From assembly GCA_947247005.1 (NCBI GenBank), contig OX365952.1, positions 43,070,722 to 43,134,721 on the forward strand: 64,000 bases of DNA, in the 5' to 3' direction. Both the position numbers and the translations under genes were made by a program. Below the pieces are notes generated by a model, which had not been told where the DNA came from, searched no databases, and saw nothing but the letters and a program-made list of their open reading frames with translations. Source of the DNA: Spisula solida. Its lineage: Eukaryota > Mollusca > Bivalvia > Venerida > Mactridae. Positions 1-12,500 of this stretch are shown in pieces. Position 1 is the stretch's first letter; every line of letters starts with the position of its first letter.

Positions 1-1357
1 CAAGCATCCCTTCAGCATTAACCTCTTTAAAGCAATCATCCCTTGAGCATTTATCTCTCTAAAGCAAACATCCCTTGAGCATTGAATTCTCTGAAGCAGG
101 CATCCCTTGAACATTTAACTTTCTAAAACAGGCATCCCTAGAGCATTGATCTCTAAAAAGCAAGCATCCCTAGAACATTTACCTTTCTGAAGCAGGCATC
201 CATAGAATATTTACCTTTCTAAAACAGGCACCCCTAGAACATTTACCTTTCTAAAGCAAGCATCCCTAGAACATTTACCTTTCTAAAGCAGGCATCCCTA
301 GAACATTTATTTTCTAAAGCAAGCATCCCTAGAACATTTACCTTCTAAAGCAGGCATCCCTAGAACATTTACCTTTCTAAAGCAACCATCCCAAGAACAT
401 TTACCTTTCTAAAGCAGGCATCCCTAGAACATTTACCTTTCTAAAGCAACCATCCGTAGAACATTTACCTTTCTAAAGCAACCATCCCAAGAACATTTAC
501 CTTTCTAAAGCAGGCATCCCTAGAACATTTACCTTTCTAAAGCAACCATCCCAAGAACATTTACCTTTCTAAAGCAAACATCCCTTGACCATTAACCTTT
601 ATAAAGCAACCATCCCTTGAGCATTAACCCTTCTAAAGCAAGCATCCCTTGAGCATTAACCTCTATAAAGCAGACATTCCTAAAGCATTAATCTGTAAAG
701 CAGGCATTCCTAGAGCATTTACCTCACTAAAGCAAGCCTCCCTTGAACATTAACCTCTCTAAAGCAAGCATCCCTTGAGCATGAACCCCTTTAAAGCAAA
801 CACCCCTAGAACATTAACCTCTCTAAAGCAGACATCCCTAGAGCAATAACACACTCTCTAAAGCAGACATTCCTAGAACATTAACCTCTCTAAAGCAGAC
901 ATCCCTAGAGCATTAACCTCTCTAAAGCAGACATCCCTAGAGCATTAACACACTCTCTAAAGCAAACATTCCTAGAACATTAACCTCTCTAAAGCAGACA
1001 TCCCTAGAGCATTAACCTCTCTAAAGCAAACATCCCTAGAGCATTAACCTCTCTAAAGCATGCCTTCCTAGAGCATTAACCTCTCTAAAGCAGACATTCC
1101 TAGAACATTAACTTCTCTAAAGCAGACATCCCTAGAGCATTAACCTCTCTAAAGCAAGCATCCCTAGAGCATTAACCTCTCTAAAGCATGCCTTCCTAGA
1201 GCATTAACCTCTCTAAAGCATGCCTTCCTAGAGCATTAACCTCTCTAAAGCAGGCCTTCCTTGCGCATGAACCTCTCAAAAGCAGGCATCCCTAGAGCAT
1301 TAACCTCTCTACAGCAGGCCTTCCTAGAGCATTAACCTCTCTAAACCAGACATTACT
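1..1357. repeat. 32-bp minisatellite array, cut by window start
   Basis: About 42 imperfect copies of a 32-bp unit containing CTCTCTAAAGCAGACATCCC, running from the first base. There are two sub-arrays. In the left half (about 120-590) units read ACATTTACCTTTCTAAAGCA; in the right half (about 780-1350) they read GCATTAACCTCTCTAAAGCA. Some right-hand units carry a few extra bases (AACACACTCTCTAAAG). No unique spacers separate the units, so this is a plain tandem array. It lies about 1.5 kb upstream of EMX paralog A and continues beyond the window. Confidence 0.97.
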
Positions 1358-1442
1358 ACAGTAACAAATTCCCGATCACCTGAAGCATATCAATCCGAGC
1401 TTAATCTCGCCTAATAAAATGCCACGTGTTTTTTAGTTAGTT

Positions 1443-1622
1443 TCAATGTTGGTTCTCAAAACAACATTCAAAAAAATCGAATGTTCAATGTTGCTTCTCA
1501 TAACAACATTCAAAAAAGTTCAATGTTCATTGTTGTTCCCCATAACGACATTGAAAAAATCGAATGTTGAATGTTGCTTTCCATAACTACATTCAAAAAA
1601 GTTCAATGTTCAATGTTCAATG
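1443..1622. repeat. 42-bp tandem repeat, about four copies
   Basis: Four units beginning near 1444, 1486, 1528 and 1569. Each has the form CAATGTTGCTTCTCATAAC, then ACATTCAAAAAA, then a short TCGAATGTT or GTTCAATGTT end. ACATT and AATGT within a unit are complementary, so single units can fold into small hairpins. Confidence 0.9.
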
Positions 1623-1763
1623 CATTGCCAACTTCACGCAACCAACCTTACTCTGAGTTTAGTTACAGAAATATTTCAGGACCTAGAACTCCAGATTTTT
1701 CTCAAATTCATACTCTAATTTGAGCAAAATATCAATTTGAGCTGAGATTTCTACTTAAGAATT

Positions 1764-1795
1764 CTACTTGAGAGCTACATATGCCTCTCAAGTAG
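1764..1795. repeat. Perfect 11-bp inverted repeat (hairpin)
   Basis: CTACTTGAGAG and CTCTCAAGTAG flank a 10-base loop. The surroundings (about 1660-1760) are rich in CTCAAAT/ATTTGAG words that recur at 18400-18900, suggesting a shared decayed repeat. Confidence 0.7.
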
Positions 1796-2469
1796 TTTTA
1801 TGGAGTTCGTGCCGTTTATGAACAAGTTTTGCATCAATTACTGGTTTTGCAATTATTGACATTGTAAAAGACAAACACACGAATAAAATAACAATAAAGT
1901 GATATTAATTTAATTACATTTAAAAAGAAAAAGAAATTTTCGTATGCGATGCCGATAAGTGGGCAACATCAGAATATGAATACATAGTTTAATTCATGTT
2001 GGTAGCAAAAAATAGTACTAACTTATATAAATATTAAATTAATTGAATGTTTTTATAAAATATAGAAAATGGTCGTTCTGAGAAATATTTCTATCCTATG
2101 GTAGCAGTCGAATTAAGCATGGGTTATGTTAATTAGTAAATACTTAGTATAACTAATAATTCATAATCTATAAGTTACCACTTCAATCTGAAAAATGTCA
2201 ATGCGAACTTATTATATTGCTGATCAAACCGTATCATGACGCTTTAACTACATACAGACAGTTTTATTGCAATACAATAATGTTTAATGATAAAATAATT
2301 TTGCACAAAATAGGTGATTATTAAAATCCGCCTCCTTGATAACCAAAGACATGATCTTTTGCCGATAGCTCGTTATCTGATCCCTCGGGAATAATCGTTG
2401 CTTCAACAAAATGGCCGCGGCAGTAATACAGCGTTCAAGTGCTACAGATGTTTATCGCGCGTGAATCAA

Positions 2470-2541
2470 CCAATCGTTAAAATCGTGAGCCAATTAAAGC
2501 AGTACTCCGCCTACTTCCACGCCTTCCAATATTCGGATTGG
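2470..2541 (+). promoter_or_regulatory. CCAAT-box cluster upstream of EMX-A
   Basis: CCAAT occurs at 2470-2474, 2490-2494 and 2526-2530, with an inverted ATTGG at 2537-2541. The block is less AT-rich than its surroundings (GGCCGCGGCAG at about 2413). It sits 310-380 bases before the EMX-A start codon. Clustered CCAAT boxes are typical NF-Y promoter sites, so this is a candidate proximal promoter. No convincing TATA box is seen, and the transcription start is unknown. Confidence 0.4.
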
Positions 2542-2847
2542 ATGCAGAATCAATAAAGAAAATGGCTGACAAAATGATATATTTTGTTACATCAAATTTT
2601 GCGGCGAGGATCTACGGTTCCAAAGCTGTTTTAAATGAGAACAGAATAGAAGTTTAACGATCGTATGAACATGGCTAGGACTACATTGTGAAGGGATATA
2701 TGAGCTTGTTTCAGAAGTTTAAAGGAAATCAAGACGGAACAAAACGTTATTAAATATATTTAGGTAAACGTTTTTGCGACCTTATATGATAGCATAGAAC
2801 TTCATATTAATTACATAGTTTGTTTTTAATTAAAGTAAGCAATAGCT

Positions 2848-3520
2848 ATGACTGCGACAGGAGAGGTTGCGCCTCCAAGGCGTTCTAAAGGCTTTACAAT
2901 TGATTCCATTATCGGGAATGATTCGGACAGACAAACAACAAACAAACGACCAAATTCACCAGAAGACGTAGATGAACTTAAAACTACAAAATATTCAAGA
3001 CTTAGTGTGTGTTCAAAGGATTCGGACAGTGAATATGAATCCAGATCTGTGAAAAGTTTACATGAAGATTCCCATTTACATAAAACAAACATTCAAGATA
3101 GAGTTTTAAATAGAAAGACATCACCACCGGCTCCGTCGTTACCTAGTGATTTAGAAAGTTCAATTCTACATAGAACTTCGTCATTACATCGCGATTCAAT
3201 GCGAGACTTTAACTTTTCGAGTGCCAGTGTTCGAGAAGGTGTAAGAACGGTATCATCACCAGAGACATTGAGACATCTACATGAGACATTTATTCATAAC
3301 GCAGGAATGGCGCCCGGTGCAGGGGTCCATCTAAACCCTTTAGACGCTCACAGACAATTTAGACATCCCTTGTCCCCGGTGAATATGCCCGGTTATCCCC
3401 CACAGATGTCAATGGGTCCACAAGTACATCCAATGTTGATGAACGGGGGTCGGGATCTACGACACATGTACCCCTACATAGCTGACAGATATCCAGGATG
3501 TTTTCTACCCAGATTTGGAA
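2848..3520 (+). CDS. EMX-A exon 1
   Basis: Encodes residues 1-224 plus the first base of codon 225 (phase 1). The donor is GGAA|GTATGT at 3520/3521. Reading on past the donor stays open to 3807, giving a 319-residue unspliced form with a hydrophobic tail and no homeodomain. That extension is intronic repeat sequence, not conserved protein. The N-terminal half is serine-, histidine- and charge-rich, as expected for a disordered region. Confidence 0.93.
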
Positions 3521-6500
3521 GTATGTATTCCTTTATGTACTCCTTTTTGTGTGTCTTTTTGCACCTCTCGTGCTCTGCTGTTTCTGTTGAGTGCTGCCTT
3601 CCCTGTCAGATTTTATATTATATTTTAGTAGATTTGCACATTTCTTATATGTATATGCCTTCATCTCTTTTCAATGTGTTTGCTATGCCAAAGATTCTTA
3701 TTTCTTCTTCTAATTCCAAACTCAAAGTCGCATGTATCATTATTTTGACTCTCAGAGTTTTGTACCTAAATGTATCACCCTTTCGATATATGTTTACTCT
3801 ATTCTAACTCGACATTCTGTTACACATTAGTTTATCTTTTCTAACGTTTCCTTATAGTCAGCAGTTAAGGTTGAACGTTGAACGTTAATGGAATGCGGCA
3901 TCTTGACTCTGTTTACTTATTGCCCACTAGCACACTTTGAGACTTTTGAGATTTTTTCTTGGACAAAAACATACATGAACTGCGGTGAATCAATAAAGAA
4001 AATGTGTTTCATTTTCAATCTGTTTACAATGTCCACATAATCAATTATATTTGTAAAGCAACACATATTAATAAAATCATTTAAATCATTTGCGGTATAC
4101 CACACACTTAATAGAAGAAGAAAAGTGATTACAATGTTTAAATGTATAATTTATTACCCAATATTAAGATATGTATGTCTAATAAGAATACATAATGTTA
4201 ATAAATGGTTATCTCTAAGTAAAGTGTTGAACTAATGTATTATTTATGTCGGTGCCTTCGTTTGATTTACAGAACGCAACATTGGTTAATACATATGTGT
4301 TCATCATAATAATCGTTTTTTATGAAGTTTTATAATTTTATAGAAGTTTAATATAAAGATTGATGAATTTCTGAGTCATTTCATGGTGAAGGAGTATTTT
4401 TTTATTGTGATTTATATAAATTTAAGATAATTTGTACCATTTTCTGAGTTAGTTCATAAAACATATCATTTTTATAGAGTTGTGTACGAATTTGAATCAT
4501 TTGAGTTATTTCATGCGAAACCCATCGCAAATTTATTGGAAATATTCAGTAAAATTATTCGCAACACGTGACTTCTTGTTAGTCGTAATAAGTAAATATA
4601 ATTTATTTGATTTTAACTTCTAGTATTAAATGCTTATTGACTTTAAATATGTTGAAAGGGTTCCAAATATGAGGGTCTCGTATGTTCAATGAGTGTTTTT
4701 AATAAAAAGGGTCCTATCACTAAAACGTGTATAAACAAATCAAACATTAACACAAGTATTGTTCACCTGATTGTCTAAGTCAAGTTGGTAATATAATAAA
4801 TGCAAATGTTTTACAGTACAGTGACACATAAACGAAAGAGTATTCAAGCTCTCCCAAATGGGTGAGAATAAAAGTATAGATTTGCAATACTGAGTCCCTA
4901 AAGTTTTGCACATTTTTAAATTGAAAAATTGGTTTACAACTGGTTTAATGTTGGTCAATGGTGAACTTCGGAAAATAATGTATATATGCATGTATAATAT
5001 ACATATAAGAGTAACCCGTTGTCCTCCAAAAAGGCTGCTCGCTCAGAACTATATACTATTTAATAGTTTTGCAACAGTTCTTTTTAAAACGGGTGCAACG
5101 CTTTGAGACTCTGTATATTATATAATAATTAAATAAATTAGTCCGGTTAATGGATTGTTATCTGGGCACTGTTTATCGGGGACAATTTGTACCACGTGTA
5201 GGATATAAAACGCTACATTAAAGTAATATTTTTTCAACTTGTTATTCCTAGTTTAAACAAAACCCTATTTATATGTTCTTTATCATTAGTTTTAATATGT
5301 CTTTGTGATTTAGGTTGCATTACAAATAATCCTTACCCAAACTGTCTCAACTACAATGTATGCTTGTGCTAAATACTAAAGCTATAACTTATTACTAGTA
5401 TATTCACGTGGCGGTCCAATTTAGTTGTTTTATATATTTCAATTGCACATAAATCTAAGGATATATTGTATAACTAGCCATTAAATAAACAAAGACGTTG
5501 AATGCATCAAAGGAAGACATGCCTCTAGTAGGCTTTATGCACATGACGACAACATTATCATATAGCACTTGTATTACAGCCCTATCTACAACCGCTTATG
5601 TCATGGAAGCGAATATTAAAGGAATATATAACAATACACATAGCATAAGTCAACGAAGATAACATATTTTACATTTACGCTATGATCAGAGTAATCTAGG
5701 CACATTTATAGTTTAATGTGAGACAGAGCTGTTTTTATCAAGCATTTAATCTTATTATCAATATTTAGAATCTTAATGGGGGACTTTTGCACTATATTGT
5801 TGAATCATATGATATACTTGTATTTTTCTTGTCTCGATACCTGTTTGCAGGAGCGGAGTAGTTTCTGCCCCCACCCCTCAGGGTACAGGGACTCACCTCT
5901 GTTTGCATTAACTAAAGCAGTTCGCCGATCAACTCACTCCGTCCCGCTTAACTAATCCGTTGCATATGCGATGTCCCTGTCTAATGCCAATCATCGGACA
6001 AAATAGGGCACACTAAATGATTATATAATGACAATTCGGCACAATACTGGCAGCTATCACTTCAGGATAGGTGATTTTATTTTGAGGCGGCCAAACATTT
6101 ATTGTCTTGAACCTAAACATTTAAGGGTTTTAACCTTTAGTGATTTTCACATTGTGTAAGTTGCATGGGCACCGCTTTCCTTTCTTAAAATAAAAATGAG
6201 AGACTGGTCTTTCATTTCTTTAATGCCTTCAATAAATAATATACGAAGTACAATGTACACTTTTTCAAGAAAACGTTTTACATGTATTAATATAATATAA
6301 CATTAACCACGATGCTGGGAAACGAATTAATAATAATAAGAAAATAATAATAATAAACACGCGCACATATTAGAAATAGCGCAACATTATGGTATTTTGC
6401 TCAAAAAGTGTAATTATAACATTAAATATTTTAGTTTGAAACAGTTTAACGTAAGTCGCAAGGGTGAATTTGTGCTGTTTACTATGTAGTCACAAACACC

Positions 6501-9500
6501 AACAACTGCACGAGTCAGAATTCATAATTATACAATGGTCTCTCTTATGTCGAACAGGTTTAAGTCGAATATTCCGTTATGTCGATTTTCTTTCGTTTAA
6601 GTAGAGTTTTCCGTTATTTGATTTTTCTCTTAAGTTGAATTTCCCGTTTTTCGAAAAGAAAAATAAATAATTATTTCCTTCTTTCTCGATGCGAAATTAC
6701 CGGGTATATCGATAAAAACGACTTCTGCCTTCCAAGTTTTTTGTTACATTAAAGATATATAAATCAGCACAGTGTAAAATCTGCATACAAATTATCAAAT
6801 AATTTACTTCATACATATGTTATAGTCTCTGTATACAGATACGCTACTGAACTTGGACAGTTTTTATATTCTCAAAATGACCTTTCCGTTTGTAATTAAC
6901 CTACATTATCCTTATATCGTGCATGAACCGATTATATTGTTTAAACTTGTGATATTTTGACTTAAATGCTCTACGGTGTGACAAAATTGTGTGTTAACAA
7001 GACTATTAATCTCTAACTAATTAGTTGCGATAATCAGTAATTAGCAAAGCCATATCACCAAATATGACTTAATTCCCTATGTTGTATGTGTATTAATGTC
7101 CTTCGGTAGATAGTATCACTGACATTCTATACCCATATACTGAATGCTATACGAATACATAATATAGGAATGGCAATATTTAGTCACAAAACCTACCAGG
7201 CACTAATTGCATAATTTTCAAGCAATTCTTCACTCTTTGGTAACAAATGCATGTTATTCAATATCGAGTTACTCATTTTCGATAAAAAATGTTGAGCAAA
7301 ATGTCTTCAAATATTTCATATTCAAAACTTACTCCGTTTCAGAAAGCGTTTAAGACGACTTTATATATTTTTTTCTCGCGTGATCATGCTCCTTCCTGAA
7401 ACTTATTTAGCGTTATATCTTGTCAATGTTATATACTGTCAACGTTATATCATATCAACGTTATACCATGTCAACGTAATATCCTGTCAACGTTATACCC
7501 TGTCAACGATGTACCCTGTCAACGTTATACCATGTCAACGATATACCCTGTCAACGTTATACCATGTCAACGTTATACCCTGTCAACGTTATACCGTGTC
7601 AACGTTATATCCTATCAACGTTATACCGTGTCAACGTTATACCATGTCAACGTTATACCATGTCAACGTTATATCCTGTCAACGTTATACCATGTCAACG
7701 TAATATCCTGTCAACGTTATATCCTGTCAACTTTATACCCTGTCAACGTCATATCCTGTCAACGTTATACCGTGTCAACGTTATACCGTGTCAACGTTAT
7801 ATCCTATCAACGTTATACCCTGTCAACGTTATATCATGTCAACGTTATACCCTGTCAACGTTATATCCTGTCAACGTTATACCCTATCAACAATATCCTG
7901 TCAACGTTATACCCTATCAACAATATCCTGTCAACGTTATATCCTATCAAAGTTATACACGGTCAACGTTATATCCTGTCAACGTTGTATTCTGCCAACG
8001 TTATATCTTTGCATATTTCACAAGAATTATTGCAACAAGTTTCAATCATATTTGATTATTGAAACCCTCCTCAGCCTGTTGTGGATTAAAAAAATAATAG
8101 CTGTATGGTCATTCCGGGAGTACAGGACCTTAAAACTCAAACATTAATTCAATTTGAACTGGCAAATATACATACCAAACAAGTTGCATAACAGTCACGC
8201 ACATTTATTAATTAATTAATTATTACTTCGTGATAACAACTAACAAAATGGAAAAACATGCCCATTACGTTTATACATTTTTTCAATATTGCAATATACA
8301 AAATGTAATTATATTTATGATTCAAATAAATTTTAAACAACCTATGAAATATATAATGTGGTTGTATATAATTTATGTACATTGAAATATAAAATGTGAT
8401 CGATCTACAGTTATTAAATCCACAGTGTATAAACAAGTCAACATCCATTTATCGCAATAAGTCATACACGTTTAATTGTATAGTATCTCAATAAGTCATC
8501 CAGTGACCGCAAATCAAAGATGCTTTTGCTCGCAATAAGTCATACAAGTGGAATTGTATAGTCTTCAAATAAGTCATACAGTGATTATGTTTATACGCTA
8601 TGACATCTGGTTTTGACCTATTGTACACACCGTCCTACGTATATTTACTAATGCAGAGTTATTGCTATTCGTTTCAGTGGGTGGAATGCCAGGACTATTT
8701 TTTCAACCATACAGAAAACCAAAAAGAATAAGAACAGCATTTTCGCCCAGTCAGCTTTTACAATTGGAAAAATCATTCGAGAAAAGCCACTACGTGGTTG
8801 GTCAAGAAAGAAAAGATTTAGCCAATGAGCTACAACTGACAGAGACACAGGTAGGTGTATTCATATTCATGTATTTCTTATTTATCTACTTAGACGTTTG
8901 ACCAACGAGGCTGTCTCCATGGTACTGTGGTAGTATTCACAAAGCAACTTAAGGGAAGACTTAGATTTTTCTCAAATCTTAAAAAATCTTTATAAGTGTA
9001 TCAGCGTAAAAGGAACATTAAGATTATCAATTATTTACGTATATATAGTTTAGTACCATTATGTATAGAGCTGAACTAATATAACAAAGAAAAGAGGGGT
9101 TGTCCTTTGTTTTTTGGGAAATATAATTATGCAGCTCATTTTTTTCATGAATATGTGACTCCTTCAACATGATGATAATTTATAAATAATCTTAATGGTC
9201 GATCAGATAAACATTAACTGAAACGAGTCAGAATAGTTTAACACGAGTACTTCTCTGTGTGCAATAATTACAAATAAACGTCATTCTTGACGTCATCAAA
9301 CACCAGTACCAACATTTTTTAATAAAATGGCAAAAAACAGGAGTTCGACAGTCGACACTGGCGATTCGTTTCATAGCAACGTATCCAACAAAACATGTCC
9401 TAATCGCAGTTTTCACATACTAATACACCAACTAGAAATGATGTCATAATTAATGTGTTTAATGTTTAAGAATAAATACACATCGTTATCAGCTCGAATC

Positions 9501-12500
9501 ATTGAATCATCTGATTGTTATCTTATTAATTGTAGCATTTTGATGATAAATTTCAATAAATCGACAATTACAGAAAGCGAAGAAATATTATTGCCAATAT
9601 AAATCGAACTACACTCTTAATAAAATCACAATAAATACATATTGCACAATATTTTTGTGGTATAATGCTATTTATTCGTATTTATGTTACAAATTGAAAT
9701 ATCAATTTTAGTTAAGTGATTTTAAAGGAATGTTAGAATGAGTGCCATTTGACGTACTGTGTTTTATGGATGTAAAATATCTAATATTATCCATTAAACC
9801 ACGACTTTCAATATTAACCAGGCGTATTATTTATGTTCATAGAAATGTATTCGTTAACGATCGCTACGTAAATTAGAGGCATAATTATGGTGAACCTAAA
9901 AGATAACAAATTATTTAAAGCGCTCATTCGTGATAGAGTATGTACGTACCTTTTGAAATTTCTTGATAAGTATCGTTAATATATTACCAAATATTAACCA
10001 CACCGCTGTCAAAACGGCTCGGTGACTGTTACTTGTTAAATTATGCCTGAAAAATAATAATGATATTTCTGACTATTACGTTTAATACAAGTTTAGATTG
10101 TACATATATTGGCCAATAATTGGCGTTAATGACCCCCAGAGTGTTTTGTGGAAATTTATTTCTTAATAGTTTTGTTGATTAATTGGTAAATTAACTGATT
10201 TAGACTCGATAACCCTCCAAGACGTATTGACAATGTGCGTGATCTTATAAAATAAAACTGGTGTCAGTGGGATATGAAACACTGTCATGGAGTTTATAAT
10301 ATATCTGAACGATACGGGGTATTTGAGTCAATTATCGCACATGTTTTTACAATTCGTGTTTTGACAGTCCCCCCTGAAAAATTTGAAATACCACAGATGG
10401 CTAGTTATCAAGATGCTGAACATAGTCACCGAGACGGCTAACTAAGTACCATATCAGTTTAACACCATTTCAACAAGTTAACATAGATCTACATTCCGTT
10501 CGTTTCACATATTCCGTTCGTTTCACATGTATATATACGTGTTTACTTGAAATAGTAAAGTATAATAAGTTGTGTTATAAATATATTTTCACTAATATTT
10601 CCGATTAGATGTATGACGATGCATATTCGCACACACGTATCTCGTACTGGGGTGGGCCTTATTGAAAAATACTTGCAATGGAACCACAGACTTGGACTTA
10701 TTATTTTTCTAGTATTTACTGAATTTACTTCTGTATTGTTGTAACCTAATGTATAATTACGCCAATTTGCATTGAACTCGATGCATTCATTACAACATAG
10801 GAACTATAAGAGCATTTAAGACATCTTGAAGTCTGAGCATGAAGTTCAGTCTTAAAATGTTTGTGTATGTATATATAAGATCTCCAGTACGCGCCTTGTT
10901 TAAGAATGCATACCAAAGTTCAATACTGTCATATAAAACATGTTCAGATCTAACCACCCCTTGTCACAATGCCTTCCGGATCTAAATTATCAAAATAAGT
11001 AAAATTCTGGAGCCGCTGGTACCAGGTACTATACAACCATACATAAATATATTCAAACTTCAGACCGATAATTTGTCGTTATTTGTAATCAAAGAAGGTC
11101 ATTCTGAGTTATGTTATATCATTATCGTGGGACGAAATTCGCCTGTCAGGACGATCTTTCATTTTTACGTCACATCTACTAGTATGACTCATACATTATA
11201 ATCACCCGTAAATATTTGTTAATTTTTAATATCACATAATTTGCTCATTAATATCTTTATACTGAATCATTCGTGCTTTGAAAATGCTGACAAATCTTAA
11301 AGAGGAGGTAATTACCTTTATGTTAAAAAATAGCTGATATCATTTAAGCTTTTTTATGATGAAGACTGTCTTATGATAACCGAAAAGGTCCCCTGTTGAC
11401 CCCGGATCTGTTCAAGCCCCATTCCTACAAAACATAGTCTGTAAAACGACTATTCACCTACTTTGAGTTATGAATAATGACATGCCACAAAAAAGCACTA
11501 CTTAAACACCATTTTACGATTTTTATCAATTATATAATAGCCCTATGCACATATTTAATAATTCTTTTATTCATGTTTTTGCATGGATCTCGTATAATTA
11601 TAAGTTAATATGATATTGCCCATATTTTTGTGCGCGCCTCGCAGATCTAATGCCTATAATTGGTTTATAATTATTGAATAAGCACTCACTGGATATTTGC
11701 TGTTTAATTAATTGTTGGTAATTGTGGTCTCATTTAAGCTTTGTGGCATCAAAGGGTATATTAAAGATTAATAAAAAAAATGATCTTAATGGCAATAATG
11801 ATCGTTCCGTATTTGTTGTTCTGAACGTTTAAAGCATACCATGTGCGCGCTTCTGTAAGGCGTCACTATAATTCCGCAATGTTTAACAATGCATAACATT
11901 TAGTTATTTGTGACAAACAAATAAACAACCATAACACATATGCCGCTATAATACTCAGTCTACGAAGTCATCATTCAAGTTCCATCGCCTGGAAGTTCTT
12001 GCATTCTAGGAATTTCAATTAAAGAGAACTTGGTGACCGTTCTGATTGAATGTTAATATAAAATAAAAATAAAGAAGGTGCACCCATTGTCTGAACATGT
12101 CAGAGAATATCACACATGGCGTATCATAGATATAAAAGTTTCTCAGGAGACATTTGGAATAACTGTCTTATTGTAAACACAACTGCCTTCATGCCTAAAT
12201 ATCATTGTTTGATAAAGACAGAGGTATAATTTCTAACGAATAACTATGACCAAAATAAAAAGCATTACATAGGGAGCACCTCGCTGATGCTGAAACAATT
12301 CATGACTTCGTATACTACTTATTGTGTCCGCTTTCTAACGTCAAAGTGTGTGTGTATAAGAAGCCAGCGTCTATATTATACTCGTCAGCGTATTTTCATG
12401 GATTTCTTTGACATGAAAGACAAACAAGCGCCACCTCATACATATACTGTAGTACAAAGACACCCGACCCACCACAGTTTGGGTTAAAGTCCAATAAGCC

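Noticed and set aside
1..1357. CRISPR-like regular repeats
   Set aside because: Units are contiguous without unique spacers, vary in sequence and lie in an intron-bearing animal genome.
2826..3092. 88-residue minus-strand frame over EMX-A exon 1
   Set aside because: Antisense shadow of a confident coding exon.
7380..8147. Four overlapping open frames of 107-176 residues with repeated [14 protein letters not shown] words
   Set aside because: They are translations of the 16-bp satellite in successive frames; there is no evidence of a protein.
8678..8850. NOT or VAX family assignment for EMX-A because of its drifted helix 1
   Set aside because: HYVVG at 24-28, [10 protein letters not shown] and the N-terminal FTIDSII motif fit EMX better.
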